Below, piece after piece: positions 1 to 12,029 of a stretch of 64,000 bases of DNA (position 1 is the first letter of the stretch; every line of letters starts with the position of its first letter). Below the pieces are notes generated by a model. That model had not been told where the DNA came from. It worked only from the letters and a program-made list of their open reading frames with translations, and made no database searches. The position numbers and the translations under genes were made by a program. Source of the stretch: Amphiduros pacificus (Eukaryota; Annelida; Polychaeta; Phyllodocida; Hesionidae); NCBI GenBank assembly GCA_949316495.1, contig OX439004.1, positions 34,540,904 through 34,604,903 of the forward strand, written 5' to 3'.

Positions 1-592
1 CTGCTGCAGACATTTGCGGACACTTTTATGGGGACATAATTTCTTCTGCACATTGGCTCAAGGAGAGACATTCTCAGGGATGGATAGTTCTCAGAACCAC
101 AATTGGAAAACAACTTTGTGGCCGATTCTGCTGCTTTTGTGAAAAAGAACAGCGACAAGTCTTTCTCAGATTATTTGGATTTCCTTTTAACTTTGATCAA
201 GGAAATGGTATTTTACACACTATTGGTGTGATCAGAACAACTTTGGCTGAAAATATATCAATTAATGCTTGACATGTTTCTTCCTACATGGTTACTTTCC
301 ATAGGCATGACAAGAGAATTTTGATTGTATACCTGAAGGAGGTAGAAAGCTTGGAGCTGTAGAATATGTTGCTCTTACGGTTTATATCATGAGAAATGAT
401 TTAGAAAACAAAAAATAGGACTTTTCAATGGCAGACACTATTGAAAATGCAATATTATAAAAATATATCACAATTCTGATGAAAATAGATTGGACAAAAT
501 CTGACTTGTATTTTATGATAGATATTTTTGGTAATGACATGGCAATGGTCAGGTTAGAGCAGAAAGTGAGAATTATTAATATTTTAGCGGCA
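1..592. other. Single-copy AT-rich DNA, no gene seen
   Basis: This stretch has no open frame of useful length, no tandem repeat and no tRNA-like fold. It runs up to the first copy of the 475-bp direct repeat. I see nothing to annotate in it. Confidence 0.6.
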
Positions 593-1072
593 TATTAGAC
601 CTGAGTCTACTATTTGATATGTGGGACCAGGGCATACGAAAGTAGTGCTTGATAATTTCCTACTCCCCCTTATTATACATGATAATAACGAGATGCAGAT
701 CACATTAGACATAAAATGAATAGTGATATTTAGTAGCACAATAATGGCTTGTTTTGTCAAAGTTATTAGAAAAATAATGAGAATAATTGAAGGGACTATA
801 TATTGATCTTTGCTATCAGGGGCTCATTTCTAGATTGCCATGTTCTGTTCTTTGTTTTCAAGGTAGGTGGCGCTTTAACAGATCCTAGCAAAAAATTTCA
901 ATGGTCAACCTAACTTCATACTCTGCTTTTAGAAAGATAAATATTTTTGCCATCTTATAAGTATTTTTCAAAATACCCTAGGTCGATACGAATATTTTCT
1001 ATGAATTTTTGAAGGTGAGGCATTTACTATGGTTTTCAATGGGACATTGTAATAGTGGTCCGAGGCCTAATA
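593..1072. mobile_element. MITE-like element, copy A of an identical direct repeat
   Basis: Positions 593-1067 recur without a mismatch at 1958-2432. Copy A has imperfect terminal inverted repeats: the left end reads TATTAGACCTGAGTCTACT and the right end, on the other strand, reads TATTAGGCCTCGGACCACT. They match at about 14 of 19 positions. Both ends carry TA outside TTAG, which would fit a TA target duplication as in Tc1/mariner-type MITEs. There is no transposase frame inside, so any mobility would have to be non-autonomous. The family is not recognised. The identity of the two copies says the duplication is recent, gene-converted, or an assembly artefact. Confidence 0.5.
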
Positions 1073-1957
1073 GGCAAACAGCATGGAGTTTAACTTTCAA
1101 CTGTGAATCTTTTGAGCAGTGATTTGTCAATTAATTTAGTAAATTTATGTAAATAGGAAATAGATCCAGTGTAGTTTAATCCATATCAGGTCCCTTTTTG
1201 CCTGATATAATATATGACAACACCAACAACCCCTATAAACCTCTATATTGAAGTGCATGCTCTATTGGCACCTGGACCACATGCTGCACAAGTCAATAGG
1301 TGTATTTTATATAATAAATATACACAGCAGAGAGAGTTTACAATGTGAAGATGTATAAGAAAAAACTGTATAAAATGTCCATTGTGAACTTCATGCTCAT
1401 CAATTAGGCAAAATGCATGCTCTCAGACTCTCTGTTTTCTGTGTAACATCCTATTATATTGCTCTTAGAGGGATCTCTATTTTTAATATTTCATAAATTA
1501 TGCATGAAATCAGAAGGTAACATTCAAATTTAAATAATTTGCATAATAAAGTATCATTTGGTACTCTTTATCCTATAATATCGACTCAAAACAACATTTT
1601 TCAGCACAAAATAGCATTTTTTCATTATTTCTTAAAAAGTTTTTGATTTTTTTTGGCGTTAAAAAATTCTTTTGCGTAGTTATTTAAAATTTATACATTT
1701 GCATCCCTACTTTACAATTTGATTCTGAAAGTTTGAAGTCAATATAAAATGAAATACTAGTTTTAATCATCCCTTATTGTGTGGCACCAAAATGCCCTGA
1801 ATGGTACTCTAATCTGGTAAGACCAGGGGAGCCAATAGGTGGCACTATGGTATATAGGTAAGCATGCATGCTTGTTTTAACACCTGCACTTAATTAGGGT
1901 AATATCATAGATGACTATAATTGGCATAAAGTTGCATTTAGGTCTATATTTGATCTC
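1073..1957. other. Spacer between the two identical 475-bp repeats
   Basis: About 0.9 kb of AT-rich DNA with no coding frame and no tandem array. It does not resemble the inside of a retroelement, since no protein similarity can be read from it. It may be part of a tandemly duplicated segment or simply the DNA between two insertions. Confidence 0.5.
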
Positions 1958-2432
1958 TATTAGACCTGAGTCTACTATTTGATATGTGGGACCAGGGCAT
2001 ACGAAAGTAGTGCTTGATAATTTCCTACTCCCCCTTATTATACATGATAATAACGAGATGCAGATCACATTAGACATAAAATGAATAGTGATATTTAGTA
2101 GCACAATAATGGCTTGTTTTGTCAAAGTTATTAGAAAAATAATGAGAATAATTGAAGGGACTATATATTGATCTTTGCTATCAGGGGCTCATTTCTAGAT
2201 TGCCATGTTCTGTTCTTTGTTTTCAAGGTAGGTGGCGCTTTAACAGATCCTAGCAAAAAATTTCAATGGTCAACCTAACTTCATACTCTGCTTTTAGAAA
2301 GATAAATATTTTTGCCATCTTATAAGTATTTTTCAAAATACCCTAGGTCGATACGAATATTTTCTATGAATTTTTGAAGGTGAGGCATTTACTATGGTTT
2401 TCAATGGGACATTGTAATAGTGGTCCGAGGCC
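1958..2432. mobile_element. MITE-like element, copy B (identical to copy A)
   Basis: This copy is offset from copy A by exactly 1365 bp throughout, with no indel and no substitution that I can find. It starts at the same TATTAGACC end. It stops at CCGAGGCC, so the last few bases of the right terminal repeat of copy A (TAATA) are absent here. That asymmetry makes a partial tandem duplication about as likely as two independent insertions. Confidence 0.5.
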
Positions 2433-4039
2433 ATCTTTGTGAGGTTTTGGTTGAATCTTGAGGCAAGTGTTAGCGTCATTGTTGGTAAATATGTTAGCAG
2501 TGACATTGTCGTGTGTGGTAAGAGTTGTGAGTCAGGGTGCCACTGTGTGCGCATACAGAGTAATCTGAACTCTCGGCAGCCAGAGTCTATATATCTGCCT
2601 TACATCCCACACAACAGCACACAATGGCCGCTTACGCTGATCACGAAGCAAAGTAACACCATCTCACAGGTCTGTCGCGTTCAAATTAGATTGGTGGAGA
2701 GGGTAGCTGTGGCGCACACAATGTCTTCTGACTGCCCCCAATTCACATGTTCAATTGTTCCACCTCATAATGTGTCCGTGATTGTGTTAGGGTGGCAAGA
2801 TTGTGTTTTACACAATTTCTTCCCTGACCTAAATACTGCTGTGACCTAAATACTGCAGGAGGGTTGATCACATCAGACTGGACCATATATTCAATATATC
2901 TCCTGCTCAGTCATTCTGACTATATGACTTGAATATCACAGCACCATAGGCTGCCATATGAATCTTAATATCACTTGGGGATATAAGAAAATTCAAATTT
3001 GGCGTTTGCATCAGATAAAGTGTTTCATTTCTTCAGGAGTGTATAATACAGGGGAAAAGGTCAGGTTTGGTATCATAGGAAAAGGTCAAGATAAATATCA
3101 CAGTAAAAGGTCAAACAAGGAATGAGAGTAAAAGGGTCCAGTCCTGTATCGCAGGTAGGGAATGTATCAGTGGTAAAATGTCTCTCATGATTTACTCTTT
3201 TGAAATCTACAAAATTGATGAATGAAATGTTTTTCAGTAGCAAACAATATCCTACCACTGGTTTCACTCAAATTTGATTTAGACTGAATTTAGTATTATG
3301 CAAAATAAAATTAGTACTAAGAAAAGGAGGTAAGTATATGCTGTAGAAATCTGATGATTTATTAAATGAAGTTTAATGTTTAATTTTAATGTTCAAAAAC
3401 ACACTAATAGACAGATATAAAGCTAAAATAGTGCAATTCCATTTGAGAAAGGTACATAATTCACAAAAGAATTGAGAAGATCTGAGAAAAGACATTTGAG
3501 GAGATCTCTTTTAATTTCAGTAGGGCACTCACTCAAGAGAAAACTGGAGTAGACCAAGAATTGTATATATTTTTCATAGATGCACATGACAGATGTGTTG
3601 TGTAGGTGAAGTTGTGTAGGGTGATGGGAGATGGGCAGAGAATTTGGTGTGTTTTTCCTGATTATCTAGGTCGAATGAAGTCTTGAGGAGATGTGAATAT
3701 TGCATATCAGAGACAAGATCACATGACAGTAAGGATGAGTCATTGGAACATCCTCGTCATATAACCACACTCTCTGACACTTCCTGTGTTCACACTCCTC
3801 ATCCCAATGGCCACTTTGCCAGCTCAGATCACTTCTCTGCACTGTTCCTGTAATAAAATGAAAATTATGCTTTTATAATCGCTGCAGATTTCAATAGATT
3901 GCCTTGTAGTAGCTTATACTGAAAAAGGATTTTTTTCATCCTGATAACTCAGGTTTAGACGTCAGTAATGCCAGCTGTTTCTAATATTATAACTAGTTGG
4001 GATCATTTGGGGCCAAACTGAGTTTGCAATCAATGAGAT
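2433..4039. other. Single-copy DNA, richer in GC at its left end
   Basis: The part at 2433-2850 is less AT-rich than its surroundings. It has an open stretch of about 136 codons on the plus strand, beginning at a GTG and lacking an ATG near its start. The composition is not low-complexity, but no domain is recognisable and no convincing splice sites frame it, so I do not call a gene. The rest, 2850-4039, is AT-rich with nothing identifiable apart from a loose repetition of 'AAAGGTCA' near 3056-3115. Confidence 0.5.
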
Positions 4040-5218
4040 TGTGATATAATTGGGATATATAGTATCAGACCGCAGACAGTCATGGGATATATTAGTGATG
4101 GAATTCAGTCATGGGGATATAGTGATGGTTTGCAGTCATGGGGATATAGTAACAGACTGCAGACAGTCATGGGATATATGAGTGATGGAATTCAGTCATG
4201 GGGATATAGTGATGGAGTGCAGACAGTCATGGGGATATAGTGATGGAATGCAGACAGTCATGGGATATAATAGTGATGGAATTCAGTCATGGGGATATAG
4301 TGATGGAATTCAGACAGTCATGGGGATATAGTGATGGAATGCAGACAACCATGGGGATATAGTGATGGAATGCAGACAGTCATGGGGATATAGTGATGGA
4401 ATGCAGACAGTCATGGGGATATAGTGATGGAATGCAGACAGTCATGGGGATATAGTGATGGAATGCAGACAGTCATGGGATATAATAGTGATGGAATTCA
4501 GTCATGGGGATATAGTGATGGAATTCAGACAGTCATGGGGATATAGTGATGGAATTCAGACAGTCATGGGGATATAGTGATGGAATGCAGACAACCATGG
4601 GGATATAGTGATGGAATGCAGACAGTCATGGGGATATAGTGATGGAATGCAGACAGTCATGGGGATATAGTGATGGAATTCAGACAGTCATGGGGATATA
4701 GTGAAGGAATTCAGACAGTCATGGGGATATAGTGATGGAATTCAGACCGTCATGGGGATATAGTGATGGAATGCAGACAACCATGGGGATATAGTGATGG
4801 AATTCAGACAGTCATGGGGATATAGTGATGGAATGCAGACAGTCATGGGGATATAGTGAAGGAATTCAGACAGTCATGGGGATATAGTGATGGAATTCAG
4901 ACAGTCATGGGGATATAGTAATGGAATGCATAGTCATGGGGATATAGAGTAACGGACTGCAGACAGCCATGGGGATATTGCGATGGAATGCAGACAGTCA
5001 TGGGGATATAGTGATGGAATGCAGACAGTCATGGGGATATAGTGAAGGAATGCAGACAGTTATGGGGATATAGTGATGGAATGTAGACAGTCATGCGGAC
5101 ATAGTGATGGAATGTAGACAGTCATGGGGATATAGTGATGGAGTGCAGACCGTCATGGGGATATAGTGATGGAATGTAGACAGTCATGGGGACATAGTGA
5201 CAGAATGCAGACCGTCAT
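4040..5218. repeat. Minisatellite, 31-bp unit, about 37 copies
   Basis: The unit contains GTCATGGGGATATAGTGATG followed by GAATGCAGACA or GAATTCAGACA. The GAATTC and GAATGC variants are interspersed along the array, and blocks such as 4261-4350 and 4466-4590 have the same variant order, which indicates duplication of multi-unit blocks. Units near the edges are degenerate. No frame stays open through the array. Confidence 0.95.
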
Positions 5219-6624
5219 TAGCTCAGTGTGAAGGGGCCACAAGAGAATTAATCGTATGCAGTTTTTGTCAGCTTGATTGTTTTAATTTCTGCTTACCTTA
5301 GTGTTTTTGTATACCGGGTATGTCTGTTATGACATATGCTTTTCTACAAGCAGCTCATACAGAGCTGATGCATTCCCTACGTTAGTGTTTTATCACTATA
5401 CTTTATGTTAGCTGATTCTCTACTTAAATTTGTTTGCAATAATTGAAAGAGGAGTCTGGTGTTATTATTGTTGGTCGATATAAATCACATGACCACTTGT
5501 GAATTTTTTTAATGATAAATAGATATTTATCAATTTGATTTTTAAAAAGTCATTATTAAAAGTTTCTTGACCCATATATTACTTAAAGTTGTCCTTTCAT
5601 AATTACCATAATTAGTTTTGATGTTGCAATACCATGCTTATATCTTCAAACATTTACAAGTTTAAGCATAAAACAAGTTATGATTAAACCACTTATTATA
5701 TGTCCTGGGCAAATTTTCTGTCAATATTCTTATATAACGTTATATTTGAATTACTTATCTCAACCCTTTGTGTGGCTTAAATGATGATACAAATTTTAAT
5801 GCTATCAAGATTTTTATACCATCACTAAGAATTGCTATGACCTTGAGTCCTCATGTAGAGTGTGCCTGATGCCAGCATTGGTGTGACCGACATTTAATCA
5901 TTTTGATAGCAGAAGTGGTGTCGTGTTCTCCGATCTCTGCACCTAATGCATGCTGTTTTAATGATCTCCGTATATGGAGCTGTGGTTCTGTGCTGAGTCA
6001 GTATATCAATCTATCACACAGCGCCCACTCCAGACATACATATGCACAAAGTGAATAAGTAATATCCACTTGGTGTTTAATGTGATAGATGCACTCTCTC
6101 TTCCCATGATGCACCTGGGTCGGCCATATTGTCTTCCCATGGTGCACTGAGGTCACTTTGTTTATTGCACCACAGAGATTGCAATTTGCTCCTAATTCAA
6201 TGGCAGGCAACTTTTGCCTTTTTCTGACTAATATTTGAAGTGTTTATGTACCATAGCCTACTGAGAAAAAAAACCACTTACACTTTTCACTATTGTTTTA
6301 CAGTATGACTATGAAATATAGAACAGACACTGCTTGCATTTTCTCAGAAAAATGGATAAAGGAAACTGCATAAAATAAGTTACTAAGTACAATTCTGTCT
6401 TCTTATGATACATTGGTTATCCAATATGGGAATCATAGGATATTTCTTTGTTAGAATATATGGTATATCATATAACATATATCATGAGTTTAGTTATTAC
6501 CAATATAATTTTGTTAAATATTCAACATGTTCTGTCATATAAGGGAGATTCGGGTAATGTGATCTCTGGGACCCATCAATGTAAACTGTAAGTCACAATA
6601 TAATAGCATGTGACCCCACCCTGG
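5219..6624. other. Single-copy DNA, no gene seen
   Basis: AT-rich sequence between two arrays. A minus-strand open stretch at 5998-6210 has no recognisable domain. Two near-identical pieces, CCCATGATGCAC at about 6103 and CCCATGGTGCAC at about 6136, lie 33 bp apart and may be a small local duplication. Nothing else stands out. Confidence 0.5.
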
Positions 6625-7275
6625 CAACTAACCACACCATAATATGTTCCAATATTAGCAACATATCACAACATAACATGGTCTAATACTGGCTACACAC
6701 CACATCATAATATGTTCCAATATTAGCAACATACCACAACATAGCATGGTCTAATACTAGCTACACACCACATCATAATATGTTCCAATATTAGCAACAT
6801 ACCACAACATATCATGGTCTAATACTGGCTACACACCACATCATAATATGTTCCAATATTAGCAACATACCACAACATAACATGGTCTAATACTGACAAC
6901 ACACTACATCATAATATGTTCCAATATTAGCAACATACCACAACATAACATGGTCTAATACTAGCTACACACCACATCATAATATGTTCCAATATTAGCA
7001 ACATACCACAACATATCTAGCAACATATCACAACATATCATAGTTTAATACTAGGTACACACCACGTCATAATATGTTCCAATATTAGCAACATACCACA
7101 ACATATCTAGCAACATATCACAACATATCATAGTTTAATACTGGCAACACACCACGTCATAATATGTTCCAATATTAGCAAAATGCAATATGGTTCAATA
7201 TATGCAACAAACTGCAATTTGATCCAACACTGGCAACAAAATCACAACATGGTACAATACTGGCAACACAACACG
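6625..7275. repeat. Minisatellite, 68-bp unit with a 90-bp variant
   Basis: The landmark AATATGTTCC recurs at 6641, 6709, 6777, 6845, 6913 and 6981 (exactly 68 bp apart), then at 7071 and 7161 (90 bp apart). The longer form carries an extra 22 bp made by re-copying the CAACATATC part of the unit. After 7190 the array decays into degenerate units with motifs such as TACTGGCAAC. This is a clear case of unit lengthening by internal slippage. Confidence 0.95.
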
Positions 7276-8306
7276 CCACAAAATCTGATCCAGTTTAGCA
7301 ATTCACAAAGCAACAATATGCACTGCATTTATGAAATTGGCCCGATTTAATGAGTATGCTCCAGGCCAAATTGATTATTTGTGAATATTGCAAAAACATA
7401 CATATCTTGACTATAAATGATGCAGTTAGGAAATTCCAGTTGATTTTAGGGCAAATATGAGTTGTGTCGCTTTTGTTTTCGGTTGCCATGGCAAGGTCAC
7501 AGTGACGTCAATGATTCATGAATCTTTTAGAATTTCATTCATCAACCTTGATGTCCACCATTCCTAGATGTATATTAGGGATACAGAATTCCATGTTCTG
7601 CAACTTAACAAATTATTGTTTCTTTTGTTGGAATATTTGAAGATGTCAGATAATTGATTAACAATAAGTGATATGATTATTGTAATATTGGTAATATGCT
7701 TAGCAATTCTGAGAATATGTCCTGTAAAACATGAGTAAGGATTTTAAGAGCTGTAAGGACAAATATGGTAATTTGTGAAGAGCTGTTTAGTGGAGAATTA
7801 TGGTAAAATATTTCATGATAATGAAATATAACAACTTAATTTTGAAATGCATCAGTGATTCAAACAAAAATATAACAATGCAAGTGGAAGTTTAAGAAAA
7901 TATTAAGAATATCACCAAATTTGCTGGTGAGAATACTGGTTGGCAATATAGCACCTAATGTGCTTGAAACGCCACTGTCAATATGTGACCTGAAGTTTTA
8001 ACCTTTCAGTAGGCTGCACACATTGGAGTATGCCCACTCGCATTGACTCTGTCAAACAAACTGCGCTGGCAAATCAAGTGTTTCACTAACCACTGAATTC
8101 CTGATTGAAATATTACAAACTCTCCTGGATCTGCTTGTGCTTGCTGAAATGCAAATACTCTGACAATCTGAGCAGTCTTCAGAACATTATGTGAATATTG
8201 AAATATTAAAAATATTGTTTGGTGCTGGCTTTCCATTGTTGCAAAAAATGATTTTTAAAAGCATGAGTAGATATTATATGGTAAACATATGATAGAAGGT
8301 GTCCTT
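7276..8306. other. Single-copy DNA with a clustered palindromic site block
   Basis: AT-rich DNA with no defensible gene. Its one notable feature is the compact block of palindromes at 7482-7524, annotated separately. A minus-strand open stretch at 8006-8236 shows no recognisable domain. Confidence 0.5.
7482..7524. promoter_or_regulatory. X-box-like palindrome beside a perfect CRE
   Basis: Within 43 bp lie GTTGCCATGGCAAG (7482-7495), TGACGTCA (7503-7510) and GATTCATGAATC (7513-7524). The first matches the RFX X-box pattern (GTNRCC then RGYAAC with a short gap) except for its last base. The second is a perfect CREB/ATF site. Between them AGGTCA and TGACGT, three bases apart, are one base from a steroid-receptor-type inverted repeat. 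RFX and CREB sites are known to sit side by side in the X1/X2 boxes of vertebrate MHC class II promoters. That this block is a functional enhancer is inference. Confidence 0.45.
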
Positions 8307-9366
8307 AATGGTGGTCCTATGACATGGCTGTAGTGGAGGTCCTATGACCTTAGTGGAGGTCCTATGACATGGCTGTAGTGGAGGTCCTATGACCTTAGTG
8401 GAGGTCCTATGACATGGCTGTAGTGGAGGTCCTATGACCTGGTTGCCGTGGAGGTCCTATGACCTTAGTGGAGGTCCTATGACATGGTTGTAGTGGAGGT
8501 CCTATGACCTTAGTGGAGGTACTATGACCTGGCTGTCGTGGAGGTCCTATGACCTTAGTGGAGGTCCTATGACATGGCTGTAGTGGAGGCGTATGACCTG
8601 GCTGTCATGGAGGTCCTATGACCTTAGTGGAGGTCCTATGACATGGCTGTAGTGGAGGTCCTATGACATGGCTGTAGTGGAGGTCCTCTGACCTTAGTGG
8701 AGGTCCTATGACATGGCTGTAGTGGAGGTCCTATGACATGGCTGTCGTGGAGGTCCTCTGACCTTAGTGGAGGTCCTATGACATGGCTGTAGTGGAGGTC
8801 CTATGACCTGGCTGTAGTGGAGGTCGTATGACCTTAGTGGAGATCCTATGACCTGGCTGTAGTGGAGGTCCTATGACCTTAGTGGAGGTCCTATGACATG
8901 GGTGTAGTGGAGGTCCTATGACCTGGCTGTCGTGGAGGTCCTATGACCTTAGTGGAGGTCGTATGACCTGGCTGTCGTGGAGGTCCTATGACCTTAGTGG
9001 AGGTAGTATGACATGGCTGTAGTAGAGGTAGTATGACCTGGCTGTCGTGGAGGTCCTATGACCTTAGTGGAGGTCCTATGATATGGCTGTAGTGGAGGTC
9101 CTATGACCTGACTGTTGTGGAGGTCCTATGACCTTAGTGGAGGTTGTATGACATGGCTGTTGTGGAGGTCCTATGACCTTAGTGGAGGTCGTATGACATG
9201 GCTGTAGTGGAGGTCCTATGACCTGACTGTTGTGGAGGTCCTATGACCTTAGTGGAGGTTGTATGACATGGCTGTTGTGGAGGTCCTATGACCTTAGTGG
9301 AGGTCGTATGACATGGCTGTAGTGGAGGTCCTATGACCTAGCTGTAGTGGAGGTCCTATGATCTGA
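8307..9366. repeat. Minisatellite, 45-bp dimer of 25- and 20-bp units
   Basis: Two related units alternate. The long one is GTGGAGGTCCTATGACATGG followed by CTGTA, and the short one is GTGGAGGTCCTATGACCTTA. Local runs vary as CCTATG, CGTATG or TTGTATG, and block duplications are visible; for example, the order seen near 9105-9215 repeats near 9225-9330. The array ends in a degenerate unit at about 9366. Confidence 0.95.
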
Positions 9367-9391
9367 TGTGGAATGTTCCCATAACCTAACT

Positions 9392-9513
9392 ATGGTAAAG
9401 TAAAGGTGACATTTATATAGTGCTGATTCCAGGAAATGTCTGCGCATAGCATTTGATAATATATCCCAAGGTCTCAAGGTGACTACTCTACCAATTGAGC
9501 TATTTCAGCCAGT
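9392..9513 (-). mobile_element. tRNA-derived SINE fragment
   Basis: Read on the minus strand, the head has the tRNA D-arm and A-box signature TAGCTCAATTGGTAGAG (9485-9501), whose stem GCTC/GAGT can pair. It is followed by a possible anticodon arm, GTC and GAC around a 7-base loop with CTT in the anticodon place. The T-arm and B-box are missing. The body then runs into a tail containing CACTATATAAATGTCACC, a kind of sequence widespread in invertebrate interspersed repeats. This combination of tRNA head and unrelated body marks a SINE. It is truncated or diverged, and no clear target duplication is visible because it abuts the end of the minisatellite. Confidence 0.55.
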
Positions 9514-12029
9514 GTAAGTCCCTATTACCCAATTATGGCGAGGTCCCTATGGTCTTGGCTATTGTAAAGGTTCTGTGACCTGACTGGTGAAATCTCAATA
9601 GATTTACTATTTTGAAATCATATTTTCTTAGATGTGGGACAGTTTAAGTGCCTGCGTGATAACTTTTGCAAATTTGAAATGTAAAATGAAAGAATATTAA
9701 ACTGGCTTGAATTGAAATTGGCATTATTATTTTTTCACTCACTGTGTTATAGAAACTGTGCTGCGTCATCAACACTTTCCAAATTCCAATTGTATTGACA
9801 AAGCTTTTTTAGTTTCCAATTGTATTGCCAACAATAAGAAATGTCTTGTGAACTAAAAATAGTTAGAAAAGTCAACCAGATATGATTTTTATTAGAATTT
9901 GAAGCCAAACATCTTTTTGGTCATGCACGATCTGGACCAAAAAGATGTTTGCCTCTGACTGATTAGCTTTATGAGAGTTGTGATTTGCATGTTTAATTCA
10001 GTATCAACCCAAATTTGATTGAAACTCCTAGATTCCCACATTTGTCAAATGATAATATTACTGGTAAGGCCCACAGATGTCTGTGTCATTGCAGCATGGA
10101 TGGCAACTGTTGACTTCTATTTTTGGAAATAACCGAGGATTCTCAAAGAGTTGTCCGCTGCGTGACATCTTGATGAAGACAAATAGCCAGCCATTGATGA
10201 GGAATAATCTCCCCCCACAAAGTTGACAAGTGGTAATGGTGTCACATGCAGGGTTGTCCCATACAATATTATTCACACCCAAGTGAAGAGCTTTTATCTT
10301 ATAAATATATGTATATCTTCTTTCTGGACCACATTTCAGATTTTATCAGAGTAATACACATTTGATTTCGTTCAGATTGCAAACTGATTTTATCCGGACT
10401 TACAAATTATTCATGAGCCATGAAACCAACTTAAAACATCCATAAGTCAAAAAGTCTGAGAAGGAGGTGCTCAGAAGTCTCATTGTTAGTGTAGACAACA
10501 GATTCAATGTTAATCATAAGATATATTTTTGATATGATAATGGTGTACCTAATTTTTAGTTAATTATTTAAGACACTTACAGTCAATAATTTGGAATCTG
10601 AATATTTTTATTATGATTATTACGTATTTTATTTTTTGCTAATCATATTGGGTATCTAAGTTTTTTAGAGTGACAATTGATGAAATTAGTAGGTATCTGT
10701 ATATTCCTATGATAATCACTGATTTTATTTGAGACCCATATCAGAGTCATTATGCATTTATAAGATTTTGGTCCTAACACAAAGAAGGACAGAGCTCACA
10801 ACTTTGAGATGCTGAGCTAGCACACAAGATTATCAAGCTCTTTACAGCGACCCCCCCCCCCTCCTACATCCAGTCCCACCGCCTCCCCAGTCCAAAATAC
10901 ACACCTTAAGCCATCCTTATGTCAAAAACAATCCACCATTATCATTCATCAAATAATCACATTTGTTTTTAGTATACATTTGATTTAAGGAGAACATTTG
11001 ATGGAGAAAGCATCATTGGCGCCAGGAAAGGAATAATTAAGATATTTTATCTATTGCATGTTGAATCAGCTTTGTCTATCAAGAAGATTTTAAATGCCTA
11101 CTTCCGAAGCGACGCAACAATGCCATTAATCAAGCGACATGCAAGAAGCTTTATTATTAGTTCTATTTATCGCAAATCTGCTTTGCCAATGAGATGATCC
11201 TCTCTCAAGATTTATATATTTGATACCAATTTCCATGGCAACCATTAAAAAAATAATAAAATAATTTTAATACCTCCGACAATTCATCTCCTTTTGGCAG
11301 TTTTGTTTTGTGGGCTAGGCCCGTAAATCTTCTTATTGTTTTTATATTCAAATCCCATTTTCTATTGAATTTGAAATGCGATGTTCAGCCTGTGATTGAT
11401 ATTTTTCATTCCGTTGGGGGAAAATAGTGCCTGATTAAAAGCAATTTATTTCACGATCAGATGTGGTATTAATTTATATTTGACACAGTGTAAGAGAAGA
11501 CCAGGCCAGGCTTACTATGTGATACCATCAAGTAGACAGTGTTTAGAACTGTCAGTGTGCTCAGGTGGCTGCCATGAATTGTGAATTCCACATTGGGTAT
11601 CATCATCAATTTCTGGATAATTGTTTTCTTGAAATGCATTTCAACATCCAGGTTTAAATCTCCCTGCAGGCATTGTGGTATTTCCTGGCCAAGATTGAGA
11701 GGTAATGTTGTTTTTTATATGGACGACAATATATTCCATACTGGTTGAACTTTGTGACTTGTGACGATATAACAAGTGAGAGAGACCAGAGTTGCACGAT
11801 AGCCGATCATATTCCATCGTTCCGCAATCCCTCGGTTACCGTAACCAGGCGCCCCTCCACCTCTCAATCTTATCTGCCATCCCTGTGGATGCACCAACAA
11901 TTAAAATGTGTTCATCAATCTTGGCAGCCGTGTAGACAGAACAAGTCGCTGCAGACAAAGATGGAGGAGAATTCTGGATCTGGGTGCTGCTGTCATAATT
12001 TTGCATGATTGTCCCTTAAGGAGGGGAAA
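9514..12029. other. Single-copy DNA with conserved-looking stretches
   Basis: No gene is supported. The range includes the perfect inverted repeat at 9906-9951 (separate entry) and a C-run at about 10851-10861. Two stretches, 10980-11210 and 11250-11420, have mixed composition and homeodomain/POU-type words such as TTTATTA and TTAATCA, and could be conserved non-coding elements. Overlapping open stretches on both strands at 11715-12128 sit on the edge of the next array and have no recognised domain. Confidence 0.4.
9906..9951. repeat. Perfect 17-bp inverted repeat (hairpin)
   Basis: The left arm CAAACATCTTTTTGGTC (9906-9922) is exactly complementary to the right arm GACCAAAAAGATGTTTG (9935-9951), with a 12-base loop between. 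A perfect stem of this length is unlikely by chance in 64 kb. The arms are shorter than a usual animal microRNA precursor and perfectly paired, so a microRNA is not favoured. It could be a small palindromic element or a structured transcript piece. Confidence 0.85.

Noticed and set aside
593-2432. Reading the identical 475-bp pair as LTRs of a retroelement
   Set aside because: The ends are not TG...CA, no primer-binding site follows the left copy, and the 0.9-kb interior has no retroelement protein. The terminal inverted repeats fit a MITE better.
2433-2850. 136-codon plus frame, or a solo-LTR-like promoter on the minus strand (TATATAGACTC near 2587)
   Set aside because: The frame starts at GTG, not ATG, and has no domain. 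For the LTR idea no matching target duplication or clear ends could be found.
4040-5218. CRISPR-like array of regular repeats
   Set aside because: Units are contiguous with no unique spacers and the context is an animal genome. It is a minisatellite. The same holds for all other arrays here.
9906-9951. MicroRNA precursor
   Set aside because: The arms are only 17 bp and perfectly paired, too short for a typical animal precursor, with no extended stem on either side.
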